In this document: positions 21,895-31,339 of the stretch, piece by piece
How positions within the stretch are numbered: position 1 is the stretch's first letter
Layout: every line of letters starts with the position of its first letter
Assembly: GCA_000737985.1 (NCBI GenBank)
Contig: JNVT01000071.1
Location: 62,001-126,000 of the forward strand
Length of the DNA stretch: 64,000 nucleotides
From: Gammaproteobacteria bacterium MFB021
Lineage (GTDB): Bacteria > Pseudomonadota > Gammaproteobacteria > Pseudomonadales > Halomonadaceae
Reading direction: 5' to 3'
Notes under the pieces: generated by a model
Told to the model about the DNA's origin: nothing
The model's database searches: none
Seen by the model: only the letters and a program-made list of their open reading frames with translations
Position numbers and translations under genes: made by a program

Positions 21895-22482
21895 ATGAGC
21901 CAACCGATTCAGATCACCGAAAGCGGGCAGGAGTACCTGGCCGAACTGCTGGCCAAGCAGAACGTCGAGGGCATCGCGGTGCGGGTCTTCATCACCCAGC
22001 CGGGCACGCCCTATGCCGAGACCTGCCTGGCCTATTGCCGCCCGGGCGAAGAAGAGCCCAGCGACGAGCGTCTCACGCTGGAGAAGTTCGATGTCTTCCT
22101 GGACAAGAACAGCGTGCCGTTCCTGGAAGAGGCGGTGGTCGATTTCAATCCGGACCGCATGGGCGGGCAGCTGACGATCAAGGCGCCCAACGCTAAGATG
22201 CCTAAGGTCAACGCCGACAGTCCGCTGGAGGATCGCGTCAATTACATCCTCTACAGTGAGATCAATCCCGGGCTCGCGGCGCACGGCGGCGAGATTCGTC
22301 TGATCCAGCTCACCGAAGAGCAGGTGGCCGTGCTGCAGTTCGGCGGCGGGTGTCAGGGCTGCGCTGCGGTCGACCTGACGCTGAAGGAGGGCGTCGAGCG
22401 CACGCTGATGGAGCGGATTCCCGAGCTTGCCGGCATCCGTGACGTCACCGACCATACCGATACCACCAACGCCTACTACTGA
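21895..22482 (+). CDS. nfuA: Fe-S biogenesis protein NfuA
   Basis: A 195-residue carrier that delivers [4Fe-4S] clusters to target enzymes. The N-terminal part is a degenerate A-type carrier domain ([16 protein letters not shown], then [17 protein letters not shown]), and the C-terminal Nfu domain has the cluster-binding CxxC in [18 protein letters not shown]. coli NfuA is 191 residues. The start at 21895 (MSQPIQIT) matches the family; the upstream in-frame extension covers promoter sequence. The IscR-like site upstream suggests induction by iron limitation or oxidative stress. It is followed by two hairpins. Confidence 0.95.
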   Translation: MSQPIQITESGQEYLAELLAKQNVEGIAVRVFITQPGTPYAETCLAYCRPGEEEPSDERLTLEKFDVFLDKNSVPFLEEAVVDFNPDRMGGQLTIKAPNAKMPKVNADSPLEDRVNYILYSEINPGLAAHGGEIRLIQLTEEQVAVLQFGGGCQGCAAVDLTLKEGVERTLMERIPELAGIRDVTDHTDTTNAYY

Positions 22483-22506
22483 TAAGGCATACTACCGATC
22501 AGGCCA

Positions 22507-22570
22507 GGTCCGGCGGCTACCGCCGGACCGCCAAGGCTGTCTCGAAAAGCGCTCGCCAGAGCGCTTTTTT
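22507..22570 (+). terminator. Two consecutive hairpins, the second a Rho-independent terminator of nfuA
   Basis: The first is a perfect 10-bp stem, GGTCCGGCGG (22507-22516) with CCGCCGGACC (22520-22529), loop CTA. The second is AAAAGCGCTC (22545-22554) with GAGCGCTTTT (22559-22568), loop GCCA, ending in six T. It separates nfuA from the convergent kfrA-like gene; the A-run on the left makes the second stem usable on the minus strand too. Confidence 0.85.
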
Positions 22571-22623
22571 CATGTCCTTTCGAGCAGGTTGTTGGCGAAA
22601 GCCCCTGGGCGCCAGGCCAGCGC

Positions 22624-23595
22624 TCAAACGGCGGTCGGGGGCAGGGCGGCGCGGGAGAGGCGCTCATGCAGTTCGCGGTTGGCCGCGCGCAGGTTCTTGA
22701 GTTCGGCCTCCAGGCGCTGCTTCTCCTGCTGCAGCGTCTGCTGTCGGTCGTCGCTCAGACGGCGCTCGCTCTCGAGCTGCTCGGTGTGCACCTTGTCCGC
22801 GCGCAGTGATTCCTGCAGCTGAGTGTACTGGCGCCGCTGCTCGGAGAGATCGATCTGTAGCCGCTCGCTGCGCTGGTCCAGTGTCGCTAGACGCTGTTCG
22901 TACTGCTTCTCTTGCTTGAGCCGCTCCTGGCGCGCCTCGTCGAGCAGCGTCATCAGGCGACTCTCGGCGGCTTCGTGGCGTTTCTCTTCCTGGGCCAGCT
23001 TGGTCTGGTGCGTCTGCTGCTGCTTGGCCAAGGCTTCTCGATGCTGGCGCTCGGCCTGTTCCAGCGCCTGCTGGTGGCGCTGGCAGGTCTGCTCCAGCTG
23101 GTTCAGCCGTTTTTGCTGCTGCTGTTGCTGGGCCTGCAGTGCCTGTAGTTCCGCCTGCAGATGGGCGGCTTCGTTGGTCTTGTTCTCGAGCCGCTCCTGG
23201 ACGATGAGCATGTGCTCGTTGAGCGCAGCGAGACGCTGTTCTGCATCCTCGCACTGGCGCTGTGCGGCCTGGCTGGCCTCGTTGGCGTCGAGAATCTGCT
23301 CGTCGGCCTGCTGACGATAGACCGCGAGCTTCTCATAGGCGGCCTGCTGCGCCTTGTCCCAGATGTCGGCGATCCAGCTTTCGAGCAGCTCCGGGCGCTC
23401 GTGGGTGCGCGGAATGCTGTTGACCGCGCCGGTATCCTGGCGCAGGCGCCATTCGCGCAGGTGATCGCTGATGGTGGTGTAGCTGCCGGTGCCGAGGAAG
23501 TCGCGAATCTTCTGCACGCTGACCGTCTCACCGCGATGTTTCAACGTCTCGATCGCGCGACAGACATCGTCATAGCGGATGCCGTTACGGGCCAT
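22624..23595 (-). CDS. KfrA-like DNA-binding protein with long coiled coil
   Basis: A 323-residue protein with a KfrA_N DNA-binding domain at the N-terminus (about residues 1-60: IRYDDVCRAIETLKHRG, VSVQKIRDFLG, SYTTISDHLREW). It is followed by an almost uninterrupted Gln/Glu/Arg-rich coiled coil (about 90-300), with a QQQQQQ stretch near residue 160. KfrA proteins are best known from broad-host-range plasmids, where they regulate their own promoter and affect partitioning. This chromosomal copy has no plasmid genes around it. ATG at 23595 has GGGAG upstream. Tandem repeats lie in the divergent gap with sufE and could be its operator. Confidence 0.85.
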   Translation of the reverse strand: MARNGIRYDDVCRAIETLKHRGETVSVQKIRDFLGTGSYTTISDHLREWRLRQDTGAVNSIPRTHERPELLESWIADIWDKAQQAAYEKLAVYRQQADEQILDANEASQAAQRQCEDAEQRLAALNEHMLIVQERLENKTNEAAHLQAELQALQAQQQQQQKRLNQLEQTCQRHQQALEQAERQHREALAKQQQTHQTKLAQEEKRHEAAESRLMTLLDEARQERLKQEKQYEQRLATLDQRSERLQIDLSEQRRQYTQLQESLRADKVHTEQLESERRLSDDRQQTLQQEKQRLEAELKNLRAANRELHERLSRAALPPTAV

Positions 23596-23726
23596 GGGTG
23601 TGCTCCCTGTCTTGATGATTTCGTACCTTCGATAGCGTCTTGGAAGCGCTTCTGCGGCGCCTTCACGCTTGCCACCGGCAGGGCGCTGGGCCACTGACGA
23701 TGGTCTTGCTCACAGCATAGGCCATT

Positions 23727-23752
23727 TACGTAAAAACGATACGTAAAATCGA
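23727..23752. repeat. Two adjacent 13-bp direct repeats between the kfrA-like gene and sufE
   Basis: TACGTAAAAACGA (23727-23739) is followed directly by TACGTAAAATCGA (23740-23752), one mismatch, and then by GTCGTAAT, a partial third copy sharing CGTAA. The stretch is AT-rich in a GC-rich background. It lies 132 nt from the kfrA-like start and 85 nt from the sufE start, a plausible operator for divergent control. Confidence 0.7.
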
Positions 23753-23803
23753 GTCGTAATGCGCGGGCTGCAGGTGTGGCTGGGGTCGGCCGGTCACAGC
23801 CTC

Positions 23804-23809
23804 TATAAT
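23804..23809 (+). promoter_or_regulatory. Consensus -10 box for sufE
   Basis: TATAAT at 23804-23809 lies 28 nt before the sufE ATG. No good -35 box is found 16-18 nt upstream, so an activator may be needed or the match may be chance. Confidence 0.4.
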
Positions 23810-23836
23810 GGCGCGATCGACAACCAAGGAGAGCCC

Positions 23837-24253
23837 ATGAGCATCGCACAGGCCCAGGCCGAACTGCTCGAAGAATTCTCGATGTTCGACAACTGGATGG
23901 ATCGCTACCAGTACATCATCGACATGGGGCGCCAATTGCCGGCGTTCCCGGAAGCGGACCGTACCCCGGCGCACAAGATAGAAGGATGTCAGTCCAACGT
24001 GTGGATGACCGCGACACCGGAAGCAGGGCGGTTACGTTTCCGCGCCACTTCGGATGCGGCGATCGTCAGCGGGCTGATCGCGATTCTGCTGCGCATCTAC
24101 GACGCACGTGAACCGCAGGAGATTCTCGACAGTCAGCCGACCTTCCTCGCCGAGCTGGGGCTGGACAAGCATCTGTCACCCACCCGCAGCAACGGGCTGC
24201 ATGCGATGCTCGAGCGTATTCATGCCACTGCGCGTGAGGCTCAGGCCGCCTAA
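23837..24253 (+). CDS. sufE: SufE-family sulfur acceptor protein
   Basis: A 138-residue SufE/CsdE protein, which takes persulfide sulfur from a cysteine desulfurase and passes it to an Fe-S scaffold. The acceptor Cys is in the conserved KIEGCQSNVWM motif (residue ~51). Other family blocks are DNWMDRYQYIIDMGRQLP, SGLIAILLRIYD and LGLDKHLSPTRSNGL. AAGGAGAG precedes the ATG at 23837. No desulfurase or suf operon is adjacent; the partner (SufS or CsdA) must be elsewhere. Confidence 0.92.
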   Translation: MSIAQAQAELLEEFSMFDNWMDRYQYIIDMGRQLPAFPEADRTPAHKIEGCQSNVWMTATPEAGRLRFRATSDAAIVSGLIAILLRIYDAREPQEILDSQPTFLAELGLDKHLSPTRSNGLHAMLERIHATAREAQAA

Positions 24254-24283
24254 GCCGCCGCGCCGCGACATCGCCTGCACTCG

Positions 24284-24673
24284 TCAGCGCGCGTCGCGGT
24301 CTTTGTCGTGTTCGGAGGCTGCCGTGGCGTCAGCTGTTATCTGGCAACTGCCGTCGCGTGTGCCATCGTGGGTGTCATGGACCGGAGTGTCTTGGATAGT
24401 GCCGTCGCGGAACGGCTCGCGAGCCGCGCAGCTGCAGCGACGACGCGGCTCGGGCACCGGGTCGACGCCTCCCGGATGGAACGGGTGACACTTGCCCAGC
24501 CGCTTTAGCGTCAACCAGCCGCCACGCCAAGGCCCGTGCAGCTTGATCGCCTCCAGCGCGTAGCTGGAACAGGTCGGCCAGAAGCGGCAGCGGGGGCCGA
24601 GCAGGGGGCTGATCAGGTAACGATAGCCCTGGATCATCCCGGTCATCAGGGCAGCGGCCAGGCGGCGCAGCAT
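24284..24673 (-). CDS. yidD: YidD membrane-insertion efficiency factor with C-terminal extension
   Basis: The first ~72 residues are a complete YidD: an amphipathic N-terminal helix, then [56 protein letters not shown], with three conserved Cys. YidD associates with the inner membrane and helps YidC-dependent insertion. The protein is 129 residues, whereas most homologues are about 70-90; the extra ~55 residues are polar, acidic and disordered-looking, with a CSC motif. The gene is next to hisI rather than in the usual rnpA-yidD-yidC cluster. The stop lies just after sufE on the other strand. Confidence 0.88.
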   Translation of the reverse strand: MLRRLAAALMTGMIQGYRYLISPLLGPRCRFWPTCSSYALEAIKLHGPWRGGWLTLKRLGKCHPFHPGGVDPVPEPRRRCSCAAREPFRDGTIQDTPVHDTHDGTRDGSCQITADATAASEHDKDRDAR

Positions 24674-24677
24674 ACGA

Positions 24678-25121
24678 TCAGCGTGGCTTGCCGTAGAGTG
24701 CCTCGGGAGCGATCAGCGGTTCACGATCGACCTCACCGGCGTCTTCCGAGAGCCGGATATAGAAGCAGTCTCGTCGCCCGGTATGGCAGGCGGGCCCGGT
24801 CTGTTCGACCTTGAGCAGCAAGGTATCGCCATCACAGTCCAGGCGCGCCTCGACCAGGCGCTGGCGCTGGCCCGAGGTTTCGCCCTTGCGCCAGAAAGTC
24901 TGGCGTGAACGCGACCAGTAGCAGACCTGGCCGGTGTGAAGGGACTCGCGCAGGGCGGCGGCGTTCATCCACGCCATCATCAGCACTTCGCCGCTATCGT
25001 GCTGCTGGGCGATCGCCGGCATCAGGCCGTCGGCGTTCCAGCGGGCGTTCTCGACCAGCTCGTCCAGCGCCACCCGAGTGCCGGGGGCTGCGGTCTCCAG
25101 ATCGTCAAACAGGCGTGACAT
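24678..25121 (-). CDS. hisI: Phosphoribosyl-AMP cyclohydrolase
   Basis: A 147-residue single-domain HisI that opens the purine ring of phosphoribosyl-AMP, step three of histidine synthesis. Motifs: [21 protein letters not shown], then [20 protein letters not shown], then the zinc and magnesium site [26 protein letters not shown] (split: [10 protein letters not shown] with Asp ligands; GPACHTG with Cys and His; C in RDCF). The HisE pyrophosphohydrolase domain is absent and no hisE follows, so hisE must be elsewhere. It is 4 nt upstream of yidD on the same strand. Confidence 0.93.
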   Translation of the reverse strand: MSRLFDDLETAAPGTRVALDELVENARWNADGLMPAIAQQHDSGEVLMMAWMNAAALRESLHTGQVCYWSRSRQTFWRKGETSGQRQRLVEARLDCDGDTLLLKVEQTGPACHTGRRDCFYIRLSEDAGEVDREPLIAPEALYGKPR

Positions 25122-25201
25122 GGCGTCTCTCGTCGAGTGAGGAAAATCGGCTTTTGCCGAATAGGATCAAAGGGATGGATTCGTGGGGTGTTCGCGGACA
25201 A

Positions 25202-25654
25202 TCAGGCGCGCTCGGCGCCGTCGCGACAGGCATCGCAGGTACCCAGCAGCTCGATGGTCTGGCGCTGAATGGTAAAGCCGCGCTCCCGCGCCGTACTCGC
25301 CAGTATTTCGCCGACCGCTTCCTGATGCAGCTCCTCGACACGGCCGCAGTGGCGACAGATCAATAGCTGAAAGCGATGCACGTGTTCCGGACACGGGCAG
25401 GCAATATAGGCATTGAGCGATTCGATACGGTGCACCAGACCCTGCTCGATGAGAAAGTCGAGCGCGCGGTAGACGGTCGGCGGACGCGCCGCAGCGTGTT
25501 CGTCGGAGAGCCGGTCGAGCAGATCGTAAGCCTTGAGCCCGCCGGGCGTGGCGGAGATCAGTTCGAGCACGCGGCGCCGGATCGGTGTGAAGCGCACGCC
25601 GCGTTCCTGGCACTGTTGGTCTGCCTGTCTGAGCAGGGCATCCGAGTCGATCAT
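25202..25654 (-). CDS. zur: Zur-like Fur-family zinc uptake regulator
   Basis: A Fur-superfamily repressor of about 150 residues. The DNA-binding part reads FTPIRRRVLELI, KAYDLLDRLSDEH, PPTVYRALDFLIEQGLVH, which is closer to E. coli Zur than to Fur. The dimerisation part has two structural CxxC pairs (CRHCG and CDACRDG) and HVHRF as regulatory zinc ligands. ATG at 25654 is taken as start; an in-frame ATG at 25690 is possible, with a weak ribosome site for both. No znuABC operon is present nearby, unlike many proteobacteria. Targets would be zinc uptake and zinc-sparing genes. Confidence 0.85.
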   Translation of the reverse strand: MIDSDALLRQADQQCQERGVRFTPIRRRVLELISATPGGLKAYDLLDRLSDEHAAARPPTVYRALDFLIEQGLVHRIESLNAYIACPCPEHVHRFQLLICRHCGRVEELHQEAVGEILASTARERGFTIQRQTIELLGTCDACRDGAERA

Positions 25655-25690
25655 CGACAATCCCGAGCCGTTGTACAAAGAATTCATCAT

Positions 25691-26335
25691 TCTACGCGCT
25701 CACCTTGAGCAGAGCCACCGAGCACCTGGCCAGAGGCTTCGCGCGCGCAAGGGTAAGCAGTGGATGCTCACAAAGGGTGCTGATCTGAAGGGCGACGGCG
25801 AGAATCAGAAAGACACGGCGCCGGCCGATGTCAGTGGCAGCCGGGAAAGCCTACGCATGGGGTATTTAACATAATATATATTATGCGAACTACGGGCCAT
25901 CAAGAACGAGGGTGGCCAATGGCCAATCTCCGGCGCAGTCAAGAACCAGCACACCGATCCATCCCCAGCGCTGCGTCTTACACCGGCCTGGTCTGAGTGC
26001 CGGCATCCCGGCATCATGTGCGCTGCTCTTATCCTGCGCCTGGCGCCGCGGTCCGACATGTCGGATAAGCTGGCCTTCAAGGCGGCGCACGTCGCGTGCC
26101 GATGAACTAGTCTGAGTGGCACCGCCACACAGCCTGGGCGACCCGGCGTCGACGGCTGCGACAGGTGGTGCGACTGATGGTGCGAAAAACAGTGCGACAA
26201 ATCGCCACACGCGCGGCACTTTGCCGCCACCGGCCTGCTGGGCAAGGTTTTTTTAGGTATAATGTCGTCCGCGAAATCCCTACTTCGTTGGCGACTTGTC
26301 GAGGCCGATGGCAACGGCGGTTCTCGTCATTCGAG
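25691..26335. other. Long non-coding region between zur and cyoA with two palindromes and a -10-like box
   Basis: No convincing gene is seen in this part of the ~730-nt gap. It holds CATAATATATATTATG, a perfect 16-bp AT-rich palindrome (25870-25885), and TCCGACATGTCGGA, a perfect 14-bp palindrome (26052-26065). A consensus TATAAT (26258-26263) follows a T-run at about 26248-26254 but lacks a good -35. Codon bias is absent in the open frames, which I regard as chance. A small RNA cannot be excluded. Confidence 0.5.
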
Positions 26336-26363
26336 TTGTCAGCCCTGGCGAGCGGCGTATGAT
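26336..26363 (+). promoter_or_regulatory. Promoter for the cyo operon
   Basis: TTGTCA (26336-26341) and TATGAT (26358-26363) with a 16-nt spacer, each matching consensus in five of six positions. The -10 box ends 56 nt before the cyoA ATG. A second possible -10 box (TATAAT, 26258-26263) lies upstream. No FNR or ArcA site was recognised. Confidence 0.6.
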
Positions 26364-26419
26364 GCAGGCCGCTAGCCGATGTTGCAGGGCCAAAAGCTTT
26401 CCTCCACTGGGGTCGTGAG

Positions 26420-27349
26420 ATGAGAAAAAGGAACTCCCTCAAGTATTTGAGTGTGATGACGTGGCTGACCGTGCCACTGCTGTTGAGCGGTTGCGGTTCG
26501 GCACTGATGGACCCGAGTGGTCCTGTTGGTCAGGGGCTCAAGTCACTGATCATCACCGCTTTCGGTTTGATGCTGATCGTGGTCATTCCGGTCATCGTGA
26601 TGACCATCCTGTTCGCCTGGAAGTATCGTGGCACCAACCTGGCGGCCAAGTACACGCCCAACTGGGAGCATTCCAACGTCATCGAGCTGTTCGTATGGGC
26701 CATCCCATGCGTCATCATCCTCTTCCTGGGGATCCTCACCTGGCAGACGTCGCACTCCTACGATCCGCACAAGCCGATCGCCAGTGAAGACGAAACCATG
26801 ACCATCGATGCGATCTCGCTCGACTGGAAATGGCTGTTCATCTATCCCGAGCAAGGCATCGCCACGGTCAACGAGCTGGCCATGCCGGTGAATACGCCGG
26901 TGCACTTCCGGGTCACCTCGGGCACGGTGATGAACTCGTTCATGATTCCCAACCTCGGCAGCCAGATCTACGCCATGGCCGGGATGAACAACGACGTCTA
27001 TCTCGAAGGCAGCGAGATCGGCACCTTCCGTGGTCGTTCGACCCACTACAGCGGCGAAGGTTTCTCGGAAATGCTGTTCGACGCCCACGTGACGTCGCAA
27101 GCCGATTTCCAGGCCTGGGTCGACAAGGTCAAGCAGTCGCCCGACACGATGATGTTCCCGGACGACTACAACAAGCTGGCACAGCCGACCATCGGCGCGC
27201 CGGTGCAGTATTTCTCGCAGGTTTCGCCCGACTTCTACGGCGACCTGATCAGAAGCTACAAGTCTGGTCACGGTGGTACGCAGAGCCATGGCGAGCACAA
27301 CCAAGCACAGGAGCCTTCAATGCCCATGAGTGCGCAGGCAGCGGAGTAA
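26420..27349 (+). CDS. cyoA: Cytochrome bo3 ubiquinol oxidase subunit II
   Basis: A 309-residue lipoprotein subunit of the proton-pumping quinol oxidase. The N-terminus is a lipoprotein signal with lipobox LLSGC (Cys at about residue 25). Two transmembrane helices follow (about 38-60 and 85-105), then the periplasmic cupredoxin-like domain with [21 protein letters not shown] and [17 protein letters not shown]. The CuA copper ligands of cytochrome c oxidases are absent, as in quinol oxidases, and the [15 protein letters not shown] stretch is typical of CyoA. The cyoB start follows within 5 nt of the stop. Confidence 0.95.
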   Translation: MRKRNSLKYLSVMTWLTVPLLLSGCGSALMDPSGPVGQGLKSLIITAFGLMLIVVIPVIVMTILFAWKYRGTNLAAKYTPNWEHSNVIELFVWAIPCVIILFLGILTWQTSHSYDPHKPIASEDETMTIDAISLDWKWLFIYPEQGIATVNELAMPVNTPVHFRVTSGTVMNSFMIPNLGSQIYAMAGMNNDVYLEGSEIGTFRGRSTHYSGEGFSEMLFDAHVTSQADFQAWVDKVKQSPDTMMFPDDYNKLAQPTIGAPVQYFSQVSPDFYGDLIRSYKSGHGGTQSHGEHNQAQEPSMPMSAQAAE

Positions 27350-27353
27350 CGTC

Positions 27354-29336
27354 ATGTTCGGAAAACTCAGCTTAGATTCGATTCCCTACCATGAGCCGAT
27401 CATCATGGTCACGGCGACGGTCATCGGAATCGTCGGCGCCCTGGTCGTCGGGCTCGTTACCTACTATCGCAAGTGGGGCTATCTGTGGCGTGAATGGATC
27501 ACCTCCATCGACCACAAGAAGATCGGGATCATGTACTTCCTGGTCGCCCTGGTGATGCTGATCCGCGGCTTTGCCGACGCGATCATGATGCGTACTCAGC
27601 AGGCCATTGCGGCCGGGGGTGCCGAGGGCTATCTACCGCCCCACCACTACGATCAGATATTCACCGCCCACGGTGTGATCATGATCTTCTTCGTCGCCAT
27701 GCCCATGGTCATCGGTCTGATGAACCTGGTCGTGCCGCTGCAGATCGGCGCCCGCGACGTTGCCTTCCCGTTCATGAACAACGTCAGCTTCTGGCTGTTC
27801 GCTGCCGGCGTCATTCTGGTCAACGTCTCGCTGGTCATCGGTGAGTTCGCCAAGACCGGCTGGCTCGCCTACGCGCCACTATCGGAGTTGCAGTACAGTC
27901 CGGACGTCGGGGTCGACTACTGGATATGGTCACTGCAGATATCGGGTATCGGGACGACCCTGACCGGTATCAACTTCTTCGTCACCATCCTGAAGATGCG
28001 CACCAAGGGCATGACCCTGTTCCGCATGCCGATCTTCACCTGGACGGCGCTGTGCACCAACGTCCTGATCATCCTGTCGTTCCCGATCCTGACCGCGACC
28101 ATCGCCCTGCTCACGCTGGATCGCTACCTGGGGATGCACTTCTTCACCAATGACATGGGCGGCAGCCAGATGATGTACGTCAACCTCATCTGGGCCTGGG
28201 GCCACCCCGAGGTGTACATCCTGATCCTGCCGGCGTTCGGTGTCTTCTCCGAGGTCATTTCGACCTTCACCAAGAAGCGCCTGTTCGGCTACAAGACCAT
28301 GGTCTGGGCCACGGTGGCGATCACCTTCCTGTCGTTCATCGTCTGGCTGCACCACTTCTTCACCATGGGTGCCGGTGCCAACGTCAACGCCTTCTTCGGC
28401 ATCACGACGATGATCATCGCGATACCCACGGGTGTGAAGATCTTCAACTGGCTGTTCACCATGTACCGCGGGCGTCTCGAGTTCACCGCGCCGGTACTGT
28501 GGACCATCGGTTTCATCATCACCTTCACCCTGGGTGGCATGACCGGTGTCATGCTGGCCGTGCCGGGCGCCAACTTCGTGCTGCACAACAGCCTGTTCGT
28601 CATCGCCCACTTCCACAACGTCATCATCGGCGGCGTGGTCTTCGGCATGCTGGCTGGCTTCACTTACTGGTTCCCGAAAGCGTTCGGTTTCACCCTGAGC
28701 GAGAAATGGGGCAAGCGCTCCTTCTGGTGCTGGCTGGTCGGCTTCTACATGGCCTTCATGCCGCTCTACGCGCTGAGCTTCTTCGGTGCCATGCGTCGCA
28801 TGCAGTCCTACGAGCAGACCGAGTGGCAGCCGCTGATGATCGTCGCCTGGGTCGGCGCCGTGATCATCGCCCTGGGCATCGCCTGCATCGTGATCCAGCT
28901 CGTGGTAAGTATCCGTGACCGCGAGAAGAATCGCGACGTCACCGGCGACCCGTGGGATGCCCGCACCCTGGAGTGGTCCACCTCCTCGCCGCCCCCGAAC
29001 TACAACTTCGCCCATCTGCCGGAGGTTCACTCCATCGACAGTTACTGGGAGATGAAGCAGCAGCCGGGTGGCTTCAAGCGTGAGCTGTCGACCCACTTCG
29101 AAGACGTGCACATGCCCAAGAACACCAACGAAGGTCCGATCCTGGGGCTGTTCAGCCTGATCTTCGGCTTCGCCCTGGTGTGGCACATCTGGTGGCTGGT
29201 CGCCGTCGGCGCCATCGGCATGTTCGTGACCTTCATGGTGCGTATCCACAACGATGACGTGGACTATCACATCCCCGCTGCCGAGGTCGAAAAGACCGAG
29301 CGTGAATACCACAAACGGTTGGAGATGCAGGCGTAA
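27354..29336 (+). CDS. cyoB: Cytochrome bo3 ubiquinol oxidase subunit I
   Basis: A 660-residue, about 15-helix heme-copper oxidase subunit holding low-spin heme b, heme o3 and CuB. Ligand motifs are visible: [15 protein letters not shown] (heme b His), [14 protein letters not shown] (CuB His and cross-linked Tyr, with the GHPEVY signature), WLHHFFTMG (two CuB His), and [15 protein letters not shown] (heme ligands). The HPEVY-Glu proton-channel residue is present, so the protein looks fully functional. Start at 27354 is used since the in-frame ATG eight codons earlier lies inside cyoA. The next gene cyoC starts 2 nt after the stop. Confidence 0.97.
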   Translation: MFGKLSLDSIPYHEPIIMVTATVIGIVGALVVGLVTYYRKWGYLWREWITSIDHKKIGIMYFLVALVMLIRGFADAIMMRTQQAIAAGGAEGYLPPHHYDQIFTAHGVIMIFFVAMPMVIGLMNLVVPLQIGARDVAFPFMNNVSFWLFAAGVILVNVSLVIGEFAKTGWLAYAPLSELQYSPDVGVDYWIWSLQISGIGTTLTGINFFVTILKMRTKGMTLFRMPIFTWTALCTNVLIILSFPILTATIALLTLDRYLGMHFFTNDMGGSQMMYVNLIWAWGHPEVYILILPAFGVFSEVISTFTKKRLFGYKTMVWATVAITFLSFIVWLHHFFTMGAGANVNAFFGITTMIIAIPTGVKIFNWLFTMYRGRLEFTAPVLWTIGFIITFTLGGMTGVMLAVPGANFVLHNSLFVIAHFHNVIIGGVVFGMLAGFTYWFPKAFGFTLSEKWGKRSFWCWLVGFYMAFMPLYALSFFGAMRRMQSYEQTEWQPLMIVAWVGAVIIALGIACIVIQLVVSIRDREKNRDVTGDPWDARTLEWSTSSPPPNYNFAHLPEVHSIDSYWEMKQQPGGFKRELSTHFEDVHMPKNTNEGPILGLFSLIFGFALVWHIWWLVAVGAIGMFVTFMVRIHNDDVDYHIPAAEVEKTEREYHKRLEMQA

Positions 29337-29338
29337 CC

Positions 29339-29956
29339 ATGGCAACCGATACCCTGACTAACCACGACGCTCATGCCCACGACGGGCATGAGCACCACGA
29401 TGCCGGCGCAATGAAGGTGTTCGGCTTCTGGATCTACCTGATGAGCGACCTGGTGATCTTCGGATCGCTGTTCGCCACCTTCGGGGTTCTGGGCACCGCC
29501 ACCGCCGGCGGCCCGACCTCACAGGAGATCTTCGAGCTGCCCTTCGTGCTGGTCGAGACCTTCCTGCTGCTGGTGAGTAGTTTCACCTTCGGCCTCGCCG
29601 TGCTGGCGCAGAACGCCGGTGATCGCGGTGCCGTGCTCAAGTGGCTGGCCGTGACCTTCCTGCTCGGCTTCGGCTTCGTCGCGATGGAGGTGTACGAGTT
29701 CCATCACCTCATCGTCGCGGGCCACGGGCCGGATCGCAGCGCCTTCCTGTCGTCCTTCTTCACCTTGGTCGGCACCCACGGTCTGCACGTGACCTTCGGT
29801 CTGATCTGGATCGCGACCATGTTCATCCAGATCTCGCGCCGCGGTCTCGACAGCGTCACCAAGCCGCGCATGCTGTGCCTGAGCCTGTTCTGGCACTTCC
29901 TGGACATCGTCTGGATCTGCGTCTTCTCCTTCGTCTACCTGTTTGGAGCCATGTAA
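29339..29956 (+). CDS. cyoC: Cytochrome bo3 ubiquinol oxidase subunit III
   Basis: A 205-residue subunit with five membrane helices and no cofactors, which stabilises the core and may help oxygen access. The His/Asp-rich N-terminal tail ([13 protein letters not shown]) is a feature seen in several CyoC proteins. [21 protein letters not shown] opens the membrane part (shown up to 21 positions in the gene, key residues Y, D and F); [16 protein letters not shown] contains the conserved His. It follows cyoB by 2 nt and precedes cyoD by 2 nt. Confidence 0.95.
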   Translation: MATDTLTNHDAHAHDGHEHHDAGAMKVFGFWIYLMSDLVIFGSLFATFGVLGTATAGGPTSQEIFELPFVLVETFLLLVSSFTFGLAVLAQNAGDRGAVLKWLAVTFLLGFGFVAMEVYEFHHLIVAGHGPDRSAFLSSFFTLVGTHGLHVTFGLIWIATMFIQISRRGLDSVTKPRMLCLSLFWHFLDIVWICVFSFVYLFGAM

Positions 29957-29958
29957 CC

Positions 29959-30291
29959 ATGAGCGATATCCATACCTCTCATGACGGCGCCAGCCATGGC
30001 AGCTACAAGTCGTACTTCATCGGCTTGGTCCTCTCGATCGTACTGACGCTGATCGCGTTCGGTGTGGTCATGGCCGGTGGCTTCAGCGTACCGGTGATGA
30101 TGGTGACCGTGGTGGTCACCGCCATCGCGCAGGTGCTGGTGCAGCTGGTCCTATTCATGCACCTGAATACCAAGGCCGAAGGCGGCTGGAACTTCATCGC
30201 CATCGTCTTCACGGTCGGTATCCTGGGGCTGATCATTGGTGGTTCCCTATGGATCATGCACAACATCCACGTCAACATGATGCTGAACTAA
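29959..30291 (+). CDS. cyoD: Cytochrome bo3 ubiquinol oxidase subunit IV
   Basis: A 110-residue subunit with three transmembrane helices, the smallest in the complex. Visible segments are [20 protein letters not shown], then [17 protein letters not shown] and [15 protein letters not shown]. The MHLN motif is family-typical. ATG at 29959 lies 2 nt after the cyoC stop (ATG TAA CC ATG), so it is tightly coupled. It assists assembly of CuB in subunit I in E. coli. Confidence 0.94.
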   Translation: MSDIHTSHDGASHGSYKSYFIGLVLSIVLTLIAFGVVMAGGFSVPVMMVTVVVTAIAQVLVQLVLFMHLNTKAEGGWNFIAIVFTVGILGLIIGGSLWIMHNIHVNMMLN

Positions 30292-30299
30292 GCACGCAA

Positions 30300-31193
30300 A
30301 TGGCCCTCAAGCCCTACTTGCTGCTGACCAAGCCCGGCATCATCTTCGGTAACCTCGTGACAGTCATCGGCGGCTATTTTTTGGCCGCCGGTGGCCGTTT
30401 CGATCCCCTGCTGTTCTTTGCTGCGGTGATCGGCACCTCGTTGGTCGTGGCCTCCGGCTGCGTCTTCAACAACGTGATCGATCGAGACATCGACCAGCAC
30501 ATGGCGCGCACACAGTCGCGCGCCATGGTCACCGGTCAGATCTCGATTCCGGTCGCACTGTTGATGGGTGGCGTACTGGGTGTTCTCGGCTTCGGTCTAC
30601 TGGCGTGGCAGACCACGGCACTGGCCACCGGCTTCGCTGCCTTCGGGTTCGCGATCTACGTCGGTGCCTACAGTCTCTATCTGAAACGCCACTCGGTCTA
30701 CGGCACGCTGGTGGGGAGTCTTTCCGGGGCCTCGCCACCGGTGATCGGCTACTGCGCCGTCAGCGGTCAGTTCGACTTGGGCGCCCTGCTGCTGCTGATC
30801 ATTTTCAGTATCTGGCAGATGCCCCACTCTTACGCGATCGCGATTTTCCGCTTCAACGACTACGCCTCGGCGTCGATTCCCGTGCTGCCGGTCAAGTGCG
30901 GCATCGGGGTGGCCAAGCGGCATATCGTGATCTATACCGCACTCTTCGTGGTGGCGTCGGTGATGCTGAGCGTGGCCGGCTACACCGGCTGGATCTATGC
31001 GATCGTGGCCGTCGCAGTGGGTCTCTACTGGCTAGTGATCACCCTGCGCGGTTACCGCGCGGAGGATGATCAGGCCTGGGCCCGCAAGGTGTTCGGCTTT
31101 TCGATCATGGTGGTCACCGCGCTGAGCGTGATGATGTCGGTCGACAGCCGCCTGCCGATGGCGGAGTCGATCGTGTCGCTGGCGTTGGGTTGA
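30300..31193 (+). CDS. cyoE: Protoheme IX farnesyltransferase (heme O synthase)
   Basis: A 297-residue UbiA-superfamily prenyltransferase that adds farnesyl to heme b, making heme O for the bo3 oxidase. The Asp-rich prenyl-diphosphate motif is [14 protein letters not shown], and the second is [35 protein letters not shown] is at the N-terminus. About nine transmembrane helices are expected. It starts 8 nt after cyoD and completes the cyoABCDE operon, which ends at the terminator at 31268-31303. Confidence 0.95.
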   Translation: MALKPYLLLTKPGIIFGNLVTVIGGYFLAAGGRFDPLLFFAAVIGTSLVVASGCVFNNVIDRDIDQHMARTQSRAMVTGQISIPVALLMGGVLGVLGFGLLAWQTTALATGFAAFGFAIYVGAYSLYLKRHSVYGTLVGSLSGASPPVIGYCAVSGQFDLGALLLLIIFSIWQMPHSYAIAIFRFNDYASASIPVLPVKCGIGVAKRHIVIYTALFVVASVMLSVAGYTGWIYAIVAVAVGLYWLVITLRGYRAEDDQAWARKVFGFSIMVVTALSVMMSVDSRLPMAESIVSLALG

Positions 31194-31267
31194 GGCGCGC
31201 TCTCTCACCAGCCCTTCGTTGGCGAGCAGTAACGTGCTAGCAGGTGGTAATAGATAGATGGTAATAG

Positions 31268-31303
31268 AAAGACGGGCAGCCTCAGGGCTGCCCGTCTTTT
31301 TTT
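31268..31303. terminator. Rho-independent terminator after cyoE
   Basis: AAAGACGGGCAGCC (31268-31281) pairs perfectly with GGCTGCCCGTCTTT (31286-31299) around TCAG, followed by T to 31303. It separates cyoE from the convergent ectABC operon and may serve both, since A residues flank the left arm. Confidence 0.93.
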
Positions 31304-31339
31304 GTACTGCTTTTCGTTACGTCCGTCAGGACGCGCAGA

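Noticed and set aside
25202-25690. Fur (iron) regulator rather than Zur
   Set aside because: The KAYDLLD and PPTVYRALDFLIEQG pattern is closer to Zur, and no iron genes lie nearby; the metal remains unproved.
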